The notes: a model not told the origin generated them from the sequence alone. A stretch of 64,000 bases of DNA from Sclerodactyla briareus (GCA_026419785.1 JAODTK010005599.1:124001-188000); one strand, 5' to 3'. Counted from the stretch's first letter, positions 14,830 through 28,691 are shown. A program made the numbers and translations.

Positions 14830-15164
14830 GATTAAGCTTTGACATTATAAAAAATTGGATCCATCTTTTGGGAACTCAACCAACACTGAATTGAATTCTT
14901 CCCAGCCGTCGTCTTCGAAATACCCAAGTTTACTACGCCCTTGCAATCTTTCAACTGGGTGAATCATATTGAGTGAGTTTTTCATACGCCTGTAGGCTGG
15001 TAATCCACGTAGAATTGCCTACTAATTTCAGTTCGTATTGGTAATTTGTTAGCTTCGCTTAACACTATGTTCGCGGGCGCGTCGGCCCCGGCAACCCGGT
15101 TTTTTGTTCGAACGTGAATGCCCTTGGGGTTCCGCCTGATTTCCGCTGCCTGTTTGGAGCACAT
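14830..15164 (-). other. Two consecutive minus-strand open frames of unknown nature
   Basis: The first frame (15,164 down to 14,982, 60 codons) has a rather basic, protein-like composition. A second frame opens at its end in another phase and runs to about 14,836, with an acidic patch (YFEDDGWEEF). Together they could be a frameshifted coding remnant or neighbouring exons. I do not recognise either sequence, and there is no conserved motif that names a family. The first frame covers a small GC-rich island in an otherwise AT-rich region. Confidence 0.2.
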
Positions 15165-18100
15165 CTCAACCTAGTTTTGGTTTCATCTCATCACTCTGAT
15201 GACTGAGCTGTTTTAGTTTGTCATCATCCATTGACATAATGACCTCCGAGAGGATGGCTATCAAATCTTTAATCTGAAAGTTTTCTGTAGTTATACCGAT
15301 TTCATTGAGGCGTGGTAAAAGTACGAAGATTGCTTTAAGTAATGATCCTTCATGGCGCCATGATTGATGATCAATAGGACGATAATACTAGGCTAATTTT
15401 TGTTTTGAATATTGAGTGTAAGGATAATCAGTTAAAACATCAGAGAAATCGCATAACCAGAGGGGGGCCTATTCTCTGATATCAGAGTGGAAAAATCTGA
15501 AGGGGAAGAAGAGAGAACAGTGAATTAATGAACGGAAAATGGGCAAATGGAAGAGAAAAGGAAAGGGAGTGAAAAATATAGAAGGAAAGGAAATTAGTAC
15601 AAACCGAAAACAGTTGCACTGGGCTATAAAGAGCAGAATGTTCAAACATCCATATACACCCGTCACCGATCGCTCGTGTTTTGGGCGTCGGCCCTTTCCT
15701 GAATATTTTGAAGAAGGGCTGGCTACATACCTCCAAGTTATGGGGAACCGCATACACCCAAACACCCACACTACTTTGGGAATCTTTTAGTGTTGAATGT
15801 GACGCCACTTTAACATCCACCTCTGTTGGGGAAATATTTTCACTTGGTCTGAATGAATGGAAAGGATGGTATTCTATCCTTTTTAGGGGAAAAAATTGCA
15901 GCTTTCTTCAGACGGTGTCTTGAGATGAAATTTGGTGTCAATATAGCAACTACATCCACTTCAATATTTAATAACCAACGAGATAGCATTTATTGAGAAA
16001 AAGTGAGGGCGGAGTTATCTTTCCGCCACTTTACTTCTCACTTGAGGAACTGTTGCCTCGACATTTCGCTCGGCCGACTCGAAACGCGGCTGATCTCATC
16101 ACTTATCATGCTTGTCCCAAAGGGTTTAGATAGTTCCCTCTTGAAGAGTTTATTTGTTTCTTTTCCTACGACTGGATTACTAATGAGTCCTTGACCAATG
16201 GATGATGTTTTCACTGATGCCCACGTGTGTTTTTTATACATTGTATCATTGATCTACTTATTTAAGAATATATCTATAGAACGAACATGTTCAAGTGTGT
16301 CCAGTAATTTTTGACGTGACTGAACCCATGAATCCCAGGTTAAGGATCTTGAAAATGTTCGAGCTGCATACTTATACTCATTTCAATTATACAACAATGC
16401 TCATTATTTTACCCTGGTTTATGACTTCTTGACGACATCGGTAGGTCGGGTAGCGTGTCCGCCATGAATTGTTGCTGCACGTTAGTCTGTCGAATTGCGG
16501 GGGATATTCAGAAATTTGGGGCTCACGACGACCTGTCGAACAAGCAATGACTTATGCGAACAGCCTCTATTCATTACGGTATATTCCCGATTCCATAATT
16601 GTTGAAAACCTAATGCAGGAGAAAGAAATGAATGAGGGGGTCTCCAACTGCCACAAAATCAGTGAAAATTCATCTAGGTTGTTTTATATCCCGCACCCCC
16701 CCCTCCCCCATTGCTGTCGACCGAAATACCACATGCTTAGTAGATGCTCGTTTGTCTGTGTCTTATCAGTCAATGGCATATGAATATAACTAGGAATCCT
16801 ATTCGGTCGTTGCAGTTTCGCGTAATAATGGTTTTTTATTATTACAGTTATAGCCAGAGAAGTCATAGACGCAAACTGTCCCGTAATTGACACATTACTG
16901 ACCGTTACTTTGAAAAAAAAGGGAAAATCACACCTTACTGATATTAAAAATTACAGCTGTCCCATCCAGTTTCTTACAAAGTCCACATTCATTCCGTTGG
17001 ATTATCCCCATGGGAGAGTTGAGGCTGTTTTCTGTTTTCTGGTGTACATTGTGGAACATTTATCTCGATCATTATATTTTGAACGCTCACCTATTCACGC
17101 ATTCTGTTTTTGTTTTTGTTTTCTTGTGTTGCCTTAAGTCTAGCATGCGATCGTTGTTTATGGATGTAATGAAAATATATATCAGTGATAGTTGACAGTG
17201 GCATTGACCGGCATTGTGGTGTGGTGTGGGGGGGGGGGGTGACGTACCAACTATCCCGTTTACTTCTCTAGCGCAATTTGGATACATATAGAACAGCCCT
17301 CTAATTATTGTGGCGACAGTATCTGTAGCGAGATGGTCGGCCTGTGTAGGCGTAATCTTTCTCACACGTTATTTAACGATTATTGCTATTTTATGGTGGA
17401 AGATAAATTCCATACGATTTTTTATTGCTTTTCGCCATGGCCAACTCGCTAGGTTTTCGATTTAGGAGGTCCAAACCTCTACTCATTTATACGTTGACTG
17501 TATCTAGAATGTTTGTTTAGGAATGGTTTATTCTCTTCAAAAGAAAATCGACAATTGGAATTGGAATTCACATACCCATTTTTATACAGTTATGGTATTT
17601 TGATATACTCTTTATTAGTACATAACAATTATACACCCTAGCCTGAGTTTCAATGATACGAAACTATGCTATTTATTACGCAGTGTACCATGTGACCTAT
17701 AGGGCTGGGGATGGCACGAAAACTCGTGCATGGACTACACAGTCAAAGTGGAACATATTTTGAAAACTATGTGAATAAACGTTGCAAATGAACCGTGTAA
17801 ATATACGATGTCAAAATGTGTCGTTTTATGCTGATGCGAAGGCCCGCAATTCCAATCGGCAGGAGGAGATTGTCACGCCAGTCTTAGAATGCTGACAGTT
17901 GAGAACAAGGCAAAATTCATTAGATTAAACCATACGCACAAAATATTATGATGATAACCATACTTATCGAGCGTAAGATCGATTGTAACTCTTTGTGGAG
18001 CGGGCCATGTCTATTGAATTATTGACGTTGTATATTTTAAGGAATCAACTGAAGGAATACCTTATTTCATAGTAATTGCCTGCCTTTCTATCAACCAGGT

Positions 18101-20999
18101 ATTCGCTGTGAGTCTTCAGTGGGGTTGGAGGAGTGGCGAGATTGTTGTTGTTGTTTTTTCGTGTGTGTGTCCATTCGGGATAAATTCGTTTCGCCTTTTT
18201 TTTTCAAATAACATGGCGTATCAAGACAGCATGTTCGAATTTGAAATATTGAATACCGGGTTATCCAACCATGTTCGCTTTTCCCCCTTTCATCTGTGCT
18301 ATTAGTTTGAAGGCTTGCAGGACTGATATTTGACTCTAGATGTATTTATTTATTAATAAGGGATTTTTTTCGGACAAACCCTCAATGTCAAATGTATCCT
18401 GTAAAGTGGACAATCGGCTCAAAGTTACTGATTGAATTAAAATGACTAAATTATAAATTACTCCCATCTTAAACTACTGTGGGCACTCTAATTACATTAC
18501 TATAGGACGAATATACCCATAACACAAAAATATACGGATTGCTTCCAACTACCTGATGTGTTAAACATACCTCGAGTGACCTACGTATTATGGATCCGCT
18601 GGTTAAACTTATGTTATGCATCACAAACTATACGACCAAACAACAACAGTCACATACAGCTGTAATTTTAATTGCTTCTGAAAACGGTATTAATTTATCT
18701 AATTATGTGTTCATGCACGCGTCTTTACTTAAATGGTATACTCTGTTTTATCTGAATTGCTCTATTCAAATATCACAGAAAATCAATTTAAATTCATGCG
18801 TGGTCACTGCTCCAAACACGGAAACAACACTACAACTTGAAATCACGCCAATACATACAAAGTACCATCGCATCCTACAATAACCGATAACGACTACCCA
18901 GATTAGGATACTTCATCACTTTCACTATAACCAATTTCACCCTAAATATTTAGACGGATCGCAAATTGAAGGTCGTCAAGCGTCAGTATTGGAGCTCGAC
19001 TAGTATCCAGAGTTCAATTCCCGTTAGTTTGTTTTAGGGTATAACCCTCATATTGCGGACGGGGGGTTTGTTTACCTGTGTGAGATATGTATTTGTACAA
19101 CGGCGATCACTGTTCGAAAAACCTTACGTATTGTAATTCGAAAGTAAAATAAGAGAGACACATCAAGAAGGGTGATTTTTGCCATTTTAATAATATAAAA
19201 CAAACACAATCACTATAAAAATTGTGGAAATTAATACTGTTCAGTAGGCATGAAATATTTTCTGGTTTGCCGTCATTTGGGGGAAGGGGAAAAGGTTGAC
19301 TGCACAGGTAACGGTAATTACGTTTTCGGCAGAGAAATCATACCCTTCATGATAGTCATGATACACCGGTATATTAGTGGCTATAGTGTGATGTAGTATA
19401 GGGCGACCCTCCAACGAGAGTCAGCAACAAAATTCGCGTTATCGATAATTTGCTTCACTTCAGATGATATTGATCCATGACACCCGAGTAATGCATCGAC
19501 AAAACTATTAAACATCGGACTTTAGTCCGCGATTCGCCCACACTGGCTGAATCGAGTGCATACGTGCTAATACTGAAAACTATACGAGAGAGGCGCCCCA
19601 CGTGACTGGGAAACACAGAACAACTACTAAATCCAAATTCACAATGCACCATCTTCAAATAATTCTCCTAATTCTTATACCACCTCGTCTGGGGGAAATT
19701 ATGTAAATGTGGGTAGAAATGAAAACATGGTTAAGGATAGTATATAGCCCGCCAATTGACAGTTTTAGAGTGCGGTACTTAACATTAACAACATGTACAG
19801 GTTCGGACTGTCACCCAACGTTCCCACACCAGTCAGGCTCGTCACTAACAAGCGCAATCGTAAAAGTCTCGGTAGCTGGCGGGCAAATATGCAGTAGGTG
19901 TACTCAGATCAGTTGAACTGATTGAGGAACCGAATTTTTTTTATCCCTAACATGCCACTCCACTACCTCTCCATAATATCTCCCTATGGCATGCCAGAAA
20001 TCTCCAAGTATTGTAATCTGACATGACACCATTAAAACAGGCCCATGCCAGACTAAAACCCAAACATGTTGAAACACTCGCTATTACGCCAACAGAAACT
20101 AGAGCGTGATGTGTTGACAGACAAATCATCTTCCCTGGACAATGAATTTCATTGTGAAACTAGGCTCTCTTTACCGGACCTACTGATAGATGAGATAAAC
20201 ACTATTGCTGCCTGCCTCTGAGGAGCTAGGGAATAATGTAAACAAATCTCTCTCACAGAGAGCTGAGTGGGAATGGCCCTAGGGAAATTGGGGTAATTAT
20301 TGAATTTAATTAAAATCTAATCACACCATGCAAACATAAATGTAACTCAGCCTAGCCAGTAGGGCATGTTTCATCCCACCACAAGTTTCAATCTGATCGC
20401 ACGAACGGCTAGAAGTTAGGAGTGAATGTGACAAACAACGGACGCGGAACGAACGAAATAGGGCGGAGAGACATGCTGATCTGTAGGTATTGACACCTCT
20501 ACGATACGGTGCGCACGCTCACAACCATAGCTCTTGGAGGGTAATATCGGCAAGAGGAAATTCGATACGGTAAAACCATGGAGGGAGAATATCACCTCCC
20601 GGTTTTCGGTCACGAATAACTTGCCCGAGTACTGCATTCGGATCATAACAGATTTTATCTATTCACGTGTTTTTGATGGGGACTCGAATAACTTCCAAAC
20701 AACACAACTATTACAACAACTCCGTAGCCGTGTCTAGACTTTCAGTGAAGATTTGAATTGCACTTGACATAGTACCCGACGTTCTTTATTTGACTGGAGA
20801 GGCCTCGAATGACAGATCAGGCCTCCAGCTCGAATGCCCATCATCATCAAATCAAATAATCCCTGGAACGGCATTAATCGTGACTGTATATTATAAGAAA
20901 TGATCACGGGCGGTCATTTCCTACTTTGCGCACGTTTCCACAATTTGAAGTGAATTTTAAAATAGTGCAAATTTTTATTATCATGAATTATTATGAATA

Positions 21000-22375
21000 A
21001 CGTTATCGTAAAAACGTTCTAAAACTCTACTCGGGGGTAAGAAAAGATGGAACAATAATTATTGGGCCAATCCGAACGATTCCACCCCATTTCCATTTCA
21101 AGACCGCGCTGTAATATTATTGAGCGTAAGAACACAGTCTAGTGGATTGACAGTAATTTTCGGGAACGTTCAAGACTTCAAGTCGCCATCGGAGCGCCGT
21201 CTGCGGGTATCCAGATTGTCAACGTTTGGTTTCCTCGAACGGCAGTCCCAAGGAATCTGAACAAACCACACGTGGCGTGTGTGGTGTGTGAGTATGTATG
21301 TATGTATGTATGGATGTATGTATGTATGGATGTATGTATGTATGTAGTATGTATGTATGTATGTGTTTGTGTGTTCGTGTGATGCCTAACTTGTAATCAA
21401 GCTAAGTTCAACATGCCTGGTGGGATCAGCTCAAACTTGGGGGGTGTGCGTCTCATGATAAGTACATGAAGTATTTGTTTTCGTGCGTGGTACGTAGAGA
21501 AAAAGTCAGACATACCTAGTCCAGTCAAATGAAACCGCTACATTTATTCCCTGTGATTTCAGTTGCTAGTGCTTTTGATTTTAGTGACGAAGGAATCACC
21601 AAGCCTTTTGGCATTGGTATACTTCCCTGGGCCCACATTCAGAATGGGATTTCCCCTAATACCAGGATTTCCGAAACATTTTCGCTAACTTCAAACTGCT
21701 TCGGGTCGAAAATTCGATGGTCAAGGTACGGTAATTTGGAAAGGCCGCGAACAGGTCCACTTGTTACTTACCAAATGTTGGGTAGCATGTGCTTGGCGAG
21801 AATTCCCAATGGGCTCCGCAGGCCAGTGAAGAGGTCCCGTTTAGCGTGTCATGGAGGCTCATTTCCGCGGTTATGCCACCTATATCTCTGCCCGATTTTT
21901 TTTTTCTAAGAAAGACAACTCGTTCCCCTACCTCCGCCTCGTACGCCAATCCCCCGCCCCACCAACCCCTCTCCCACCGCCGTTTTATGCCAACTCAATA
22001 TGCGTTTGCCATGAATATGATCGGCAGATGTTGCACATTTTATTTGTGATAAGTGCATGGGGACTGAGAGAAACCCATGGTGTTCAAATACTACGAGGAC
22101 GCCGGAGTGGCCTTCAGAGAACACTTCCAAACCCTACCACACCACCTCTCTCGCGGTTTAAATTGTCGGAATGTTACACGACTTGTGGTCATCCCACACC
22201 GCCGATAAGGTATTGGTGGAAATGTCACATATATACCGATCCAACCACTGTAACTCTTCCCACTTGCTCTCAAATTCGAGGTCCAACATGCATGATGGAA
22301 TTCGGACGATAAATCTGGTATACGGCAGCTCACCAATAAAACTGAGTGACTACAAAAGTTAGGACATAACTATCT
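21000..22375. repeat. Insertion in R3 containing repeat module M, copy 1
   Basis: R1 is continuous here (1,270 to 1,320), while R3 carries about 1.4 kb of extra sequence. Its part 21,115-21,820 aligns to 26,145-26,815 and 28,414-29,084. Shared features are a leader resembling 'gccatcggagcgccgt', a central (GTAT)n tract at 21,292-21,364, a 'gtaat...aagt' segment, and a distal part with 'gctaacttcaaa'. The remainder (21,820-22,375) has no match in this window. The 126- and 153-codon frames here show no known domain and differ from the frames of the other M copies. Confidence 0.7.
21292..21364. repeat. (GTAT)n microsatellite within module M copy 1
   Basis: Imperfect GTAT/GGAT tetranucleotide repeat of about 73 bases, preceded by a short GTG-rich tract. 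Related (GTAT)n tracts sit at the equivalent place in the other two M copies, so the microsatellite is an inherited part of the module. Confidence 0.93.
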
Positions 22376-23649
22376 ATAATTCCACATCTGGTCGGTTTTC
22401 AAAATAGGGAATCAAGTTCTTCATCAATGTGACTGGTGTATCGGTCCTTAACATAAACGATTACATGCGAGAGTCTAGAATCGAATCAACTACGATATGC
22501 CTCGTGTATAATGTGATCGTTGCTTAATGGGCATATGTTTTTCCCCGAATTTTGACTGGTGTCGAACGAGTTATGCTAAAATTACACCTACCTGTAATAT
22601 ACATGCTTTATATACGTGTTCAATTATATTGTGAACGCTTGTGACATTCAAAACGAAAGCCAATAATTTCCCAACCGAGTGCACTTCTGTTGGTTATTCA
22701 CCAGACTGTCATAATTTTTTTCAAGAAATCAATGTAATAACAGAATACTAGTATAGTATATACTATATAGGGTAGATTATTATAGCCTACTGCATCATGT
22801 GTGAACCAGAAACTTTTTAATGAGGATGCTTTGCAATGGGAGGTAGGTATAGCACAACTGACCGAAAAACTAGGGGGGAATAGGGTGAAAGTTATCATAA
22901 GATTACAGGGACAAAGTTATCGATGTGAGGACATTGGTCTGTTCTGTCACATCGCTATGTAACCGGAAAGAAAAACATCAAGTATAGACTGGTAGAACAC
23001 CACGAAGAAGTTTTCTCAAGAGTGAGGTTTGAGGCCCAACAGGCAGACTACTCCCCAATGACAACAGAAATATTACGATGAAAGAACAATTCCTACAAGA
23101 AGCGATATGTATGTAAGCAACCGTCCAAAACGACGACGGCCGTTTGAATGAAGTCACCACGAAAAGCCGTCAGTGCATTCTGAAAGATTTTGATATATCG
23201 TTAAAGATATGGCAATACATCATTATTTTGGTTATACGTGGAACGGTTGTTCTCCGTGGGACGTCACACAATGGCCACGTCCATTTTCGCCAGGTAAGTG
23301 TGCGAGACCGAAAATATAGCCTCTTCAAACTTTGAGATTTCCCGATTTTTTTTCATATATTATTTTACATTCCTTGGTGGGTAGACATGGGCCACTAGAA
23401 GAAATTGCATACTTTAACTAAAATTTCCTTTCTCGCCAATCTCCAACTGATCCTATTCTATATTTCAATCATACAGCTCATTGAAACAAAATAGCTGAAT
23501 TGCAAGTGAGATACTTTGTGAAAAGTAGACATGGGCCAATGCAATGGGGGGGGGGGGATATTCAACATATGCCCAATTCAACGTTTTTTTTTTTTTTTTT
23601 ATTTGTCCATCTTCCCTTTTCGGATCCACCACCTTCCCCTTTTCCAGAG

Positions 23650-24575
23650 TGAACTAGACATGTGGTCGCCGGGCAAAACCGCCCACGTGTATATCCCAAC
23701 TTTTGAGCAATCATTTTGGGAAAGAAGTATCTAAAACACCACCTCCATAAACAAAAACCCCCATTTTGGTCACAAACCAAAATTCACCTCCAAGTTTTTG
23801 TTGGTATCCCTGGTGGTTGATGAGACACATTAATTATGCGAATTTTATGCCACATGATAGTTTTGAATGAACTTTCTACTTTTTGGGTAGAAACAATGTA
23901 GCCCCCATCCACCAAGTTTTCGTCCCATCTGACCAAGATTTTGGAAAATCGCATAAATTTTGCAAGTTTGACCTCGATGACCTTGAAATGACCTCCACAT
24001 TTTTCGGATTCACTTAGTTCGTTCCCACCAGTTCGTTCAAAATCTTACAGTTTGGGAAAATCGCATAAATTTCACAAATTTGACCTTTGATGACCTTGAA
24101 ATGACCTCCACATTTTTCGGATCAACTATAGTCCCTACCCACCAAGTTTCGTTCAAAATCCGACTACTTGAAAATTTCGCGAAAATTTATGCAAATTAAG
24201 CGGCACCCAGCTGCTTTTTTTTTTTTAACAGCGATCCCACTTACGAACTCATCCAAGATTTTCACTAGGGCGGACAAGTGTACCAAGTTTCAGATCAATC
24301 ATCGGATTAAAGCGTTTAAAGAGTTATTGCGCTAACGGGAAAATCTTCCAATCGTGGAATTGATGCAAAGTAGCGCGACCCCGTCAAGTGGCGACGCCGC
24401 CACTTCGCAACTCATCGAGATTCACTAAGGCGGACATGTGTGCCAGTTCGGTGAAACGGACAAAGTGTTGGAGGAAAGTTGGGCCAACACGAAACGCGGC
24501 CGGCGGACGCGACGCGGGGAGCGGGGACGCGCCGGCGAGACGGCGAAGCCACAAACTTTATCCCCGAAAGTGGTG
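23650..24575. repeat. GACCTT-type repeat inserted in R3, with GC-rich tail and hairpin end
   Basis: R1 is uninterrupted here. The insert begins with tandem units of about 113 bases (for instance 23,978 and 24,091), each carrying 'tgaccttgaaatgacctcc' and 'accaagttt' phrases. It continues with two diverged copies of a segment around 'gggcggacaagtgtacc' (24,240-24,330 and 24,400-24,490). It then has a strikingly GC-rich patch (24,485-24,560) and ends at a small hairpin (CCCC...GGGG) near 24,563-24,582. The module order matches the repeat at 49,580-49,983, so they are one family. It is non-coding. The family name is unknown to me. Confidence 0.65.
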
Positions 24576-26144
24576 GGGAATATCACGAGAACATACAATC
24601 ATATCTATATTCCCATCATCGATCTTAGGGAAACGAAATACACAGGAGTGAAGTGAAAGATACTCTCAAACAATAGCGCGTGTGACGACTTCGTTCACTG
24701 TAAATAATTTGGAATATCCAACCGACAACAAATGAATGTTGTATAATACGCTAGTTTCCCAAAAGGTAATTTTCTCGTCGTCGGCATGAGTTCTATACAG
24801 TACCCGGCGCGTCTGGTCTATTACCGATAACACGCCCGGTATGCTTTCCCTATAAAATAGTAATCGTTCTTTCCGCCGCTTCTGCGTGGGACTGTGGGTA
24901 AGAACAACAAACATTTCATGGATAGAATTCTTCGAATCTCTAATGTTTCAAAAGTACCATATTGAAATGTTTGGATTGTTGATGTACTTGATAAAATACA
25001 GGCTATAACATGGTAATAGAGACACATCTGTGTTTGCTCAGCGTAGCCTGGTTTACTAGTCGTATAGCTGACACCCTCGCATGTTACTACGGCGTCGCCC
25101 CTAACTGTGGCCAGAGAATCCGTCCTCCTGTCAGCCGACAACTCAATGCCCCGTGAAATCGATGAGTAAAATAGTCGCATTTATTCTCCCTCTCGCTCTT
25201 TTTATCACGACGTTATCGCCGCATCGGTATATACATTGTTTCTTAGACTTACTCAGTACTGAGTTTATTTAATATTTGGTTCGGAATTACTCACCCTGAA
25301 AAACATTACACAGCTCATTCAGAAACTTTCCTTTTATTTTTGCTCCAGAGAATGCGACTTACTTGCCCCATATCGAATCCGACCAAGGACAAATGAATCC
25401 GAGCTTAGTTCAAACAGTGCATGAACGCTGAATTTGTGTATTGTGTTACACAAAATATGTGTCTCGGTTGACATACATCCTGTTGTCACCCAACCGGAAT
25501 GATAGTCCTAACGTGGACTCCCAACAATTCCATATACCTCGCTAGTGCCAGGACTTAAGGAATCTTACGCTCCGCCGAGGATTGGGATCCAGTCCTTACG
25601 CTCGGCGATGAAGAAAAAAATGCTACCTTAATTTCATCACTATGACTGAGCTGATGTCGGTATGAAGTATGATTATTCGAGTTGATGAAGGTGTGTAATT
25701 TGAGGGAAATAAATTTTCAGACCAAGCCTACTTTTCTATCCGATGTGTATCAGTTACTTCACGGAGTCATCAATTTTGTGGGGGGGCAGAAATATAAACA
25801 AGATAAATGATAACAGCTCACGATGGATGTATAATTTGTGAACGTTAGAATGAATACGTCGACATATACCGGTAAGATATGAGAGTTAAATAGTTGAGTT
25901 CCTAACCAGCTAACAAGAAGGAAATAATACGACGTCGGAGATAGAACTTGGGATACGTAAACAGTATTGGATATTGGAATATGTGGGATAAACTAAATAA
26001 TCTGCATAAGGATAGGAGGATACTGTAATTAGCATATCAATAAATCAAAATGTTAGATGTCGGACGATAGAAAAATAGTTCTGATCTATATTTTGCTATA
26101 TTTGCGTGAAATGGATAAGTCCGTTGAAACATCTGAAATATGTT

Positions 26145-26422
26145 ACTGTTACTGTTGTAAGAACATAGTCTAGGGATTGACAGGAATTTCGAGGACGTTA
26201 AAGACTTCAGTCGCCATCGGAGCGCCGTATGGTATCCATATTTCTACGTTGTTTTTTAATCTTCGGACAGCAGTTTCCAAGGAATCTATTCAGTCACCGT
26301 GGCGCGCGCGCGCGCGTTGGTGTGTGTGTGTGTGTGTGGGGCGTTTGTGTATGTATGTATGTATGTATGTAAGGTATGTATGTAGTGTATGTATGTATGT
26401 ATGTATGATGTATGTATGTATG

Positions 26423-26453
<31 letters not shown>

Positions 26454-26815
26454 TGGACGCCTACCTTGTAATAAATCCAAGTGACATGTTTATAGCTCGA
26501 TCAAGTCGGAACTTGGTCGGTGTGATTTATCATGATGACCATACTTAAACGGTATTATTGCTGTGGCGTAAGCGGTCGAATTAGGAGGAAAAGTGGGAAA
26601 ACCGTGTGAAATTCTGGTATTTTTGGGGCAGTGGCTATCATGGAGTTTCCTCATAATGTCAGGTGTCCGAAACAGGATTCGCTAACTTCAAATGTTTGGC
26701 TCGAAAAAATTCGATGGTCCTCAGGGAAGAAGGATAGTATTATATATTTGAAATGCCACGGACAGGCCACTTATTACCACAAATGTGGGTGGCAGTGTGC
26801 TCGCGAATATTCCCC
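26145..26815. repeat. Repeat module M, copy 2
   Basis: This module joins the end of one R3 subunit (like position 4,140 of R1) to the start of the next (like 2,545 of R1). It is related to 21,115-21,820 and identical to 28,414-29,084. It contains (CG)n, (GT)n and (GTAT)n tracts at 26,302-26,450 and a distal segment with 'gctaacttcaaatg'. It has no domain-bearing frame. The 123-codon frame across the microsatellite gives runs of Cys-Val and Tyr-Val-Cys-Met and is spurious. Confidence 0.75.
26302..26450. repeat. (CG)n(TG)n(GTAT)n(TG)n compound microsatellite
   Basis: About 37 bases of almost uninterrupted alternating purine and pyrimidine (CG then TG) are followed by GTAT repeats and another TG tract. 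The alternating part is a classical Z-DNA-prone sequence. An identical tract lies at 28,571-28,719 in the second 1,417-bp block. Confidence 0.95.
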
Positions 26816-27873
26816 AACCCTCCCCCTTCCAGAGGAGTAGAATCACGCGAACAATACAATCCTATTATATATTCCCAACATAGAGACTATGGAAACGAAA
26901 TAGCAGAAATGCACGTGGGATAATCTCAAACAGTAGCGCGTTGTTGTGACGACTCGTTCACTGGTTTAAAATATATAATTATAAAAAAACCAAACGAGAA
27001 TGTTGTATAAATACGCTAGTTTCCAAAAGGTAATTTTCTCGTCGTCGGCATGGTTCTATACAGTACCGGCGCGTCTGTCTATTAACCGATAACACGCCCG
27101 GTATGCTTTCCGCTATAATAGTAATCGTTCTTTCCGCCGCTTCTACGTGGACTGTGGGTAATAAACAACAGAATCATTTCATGGATAGAAATGTCTCGAA
27201 TCTCGAATGCTTTCAAAAGTAGACAGATGAAAGATGTTGTGATTTGTTGATGTACGTGATAAAATACAGGCTTATAACATGGTAATAGAGACACAATCGT
27301 GTTTGCATAATTCGTAGCATGGTTTTGTACATAGTCGTATAGCTACACCCTCGCAGTTAAGTCGCCCTAACTGTGGCCCAGAGAATCGTCTCTTGTCAGC
27401 AGACAAACTCAAATGCCCAGTGAATCGAGGAGGAATATCCATGTTAATTCTTCTTGGTGATACGACGTTATCGCCGCATCGGTATATAAATTGGTTATAG
27501 ACTACTCAGTACTAGTTATTAAAAATTTTTCGGAATATATCTTCACCTCTGAAAAACATGTTACAGCTCATTCAGAAATTTCCATTTTATTTTTGACTCG
27601 CAGAGGAATGCGACTTACTTGCCACATATCGAATCCTCCGACAAGGACATAATGAAATCCGAGCTTAGTTCAAAACAGTTGCTATGAACGCTGAATTTGT
27701 GATATTGTGTTACACCAAAAGATTGTGTCTCGGTTGTGAATACATCGTTGAACCAAACGTAATGATAGTCATACACTGGCGAATCCAACACTCTCCATAT
27801 ACCTCGCTAGGCCAGGAATTAGGGAAATCGGAACGCTCCGCCTAGGATTGGGGATCAGTTAATACGCCTCGGT

Positions 27874-28691
27874 GCGATGAAGAAAAAAATGCTACCTTAA
27901 TTTCATCACTATGACTGAGCTGATGTCGGTATGAAGTATGATTATTCGAGTTGATGAAGGTGTGTAATTTGAGGGAAATAAATTTTCAGACCAAGCCTAC
28001 TTTTCTATCCGATGTGTATCAGTTACTTCACGGAGTCATCAATTTTGTGGGGGGGCAGAAATATAAACAAGATAAATGATAACAGCTCACGATGGATGTA
28101 TAATTTGTGAACGTTAGAATGAATACGTCGACATATACCGGTAAGATATGAGAGTTAAATAGTTGAGTTCCTAACCAGCTAACAAGAAGGAAATAATACG
28201 ACGTCGGAGATAGAACTTGGGATACGTAAACAGTATTGGATATTGGAATATGTGGGATAAACTAAATAATCTGCATAAGGATAGGAGGATACTGTAATTA
28301 GCATATCAATAAATCAAAATGTTAGATGTCGGACGATAGAAAAATAGTTCTGATCTATATTTTGCTATATTTGCGTGAAATGGATAAGTCCGTTGAAACA
28401 TCTGAAATATGTTACTGTTACTGTTGTAAGAACATAGTCTAGGGATTGACAGGAATTTCGAGGACGTTAAAGACTTCAGTCGCCATCGGAGCGCCGTATG
28501 GTATCCATATTTCTACGTTGTTTTTTAATCTTCGGACAGCAGTTTCCAAGGAATCTATTCAGTCACCGTGGCGCGCGCGCGCGCGTTGGTGTGTGTGTGT
28601 GTGTGTGGGGCGTTTGTGTATGTATGTATGTATGTATGTAAGGTATGTATGTAGTGTATGTATGTATGTATGTATGATGTATGTATGTATG

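Larger units (their letters stand above)
8716..18769. other. 10-kb stretch without a recognisable gene, outside the repeat copies
   Basis: This block separates R2 from R3 and does not match either copy. Apart from the microsatellites listed separately and several G or C runs (for example around 10,722, 10,919, 12,435, 13,221 and 17,229), I see only short unconvincing frames. The best of these are two successive minus-strand frames near 14,830-15,164. No splice-supported gene, RNA gene or transposase is recognised. It could be the interior of a large unrelated insertion into R2 or simply intergenic DNA. Confidence 0.5.
25605..27021 (+). repeat. First of two apparently identical 1,417-bp blocks
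   Basis: As far as I can compare by eye, this block is base-for-base identical to 27,874-29,290, at a constant offset of 2,269. It holds the second half of one R3 subunit, module M copy 2 and the first 200 bases of the next subunit. Immediately outside both edges (before 25,605 and after 27,021) the two places differ in the usual way. Such sharp-edged identity among otherwise gappy copies suggests one collapsed assembly node used twice, or recent gene conversion. The duplicated 123-, 69- and 64-codon frames within are by-products. Confidence 0.9.

Noticed and set aside
21851..22312. 153-codon plus-strand frame
   Set aside because: It starts inside module M and continues into unmatched sequence, is Pro/Thr-rich by composition, and has no counterpart in other M copies.
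26177..26548. 123-codon open frame and its identical twin at 28,446-28,817
   Set aside because: It translates the (CG)n/(TG)n/(GTAT)n tract into Cys-Val and Tyr-Val-Cys-Met runs, and the duplication is that of the 1,417-bp block.
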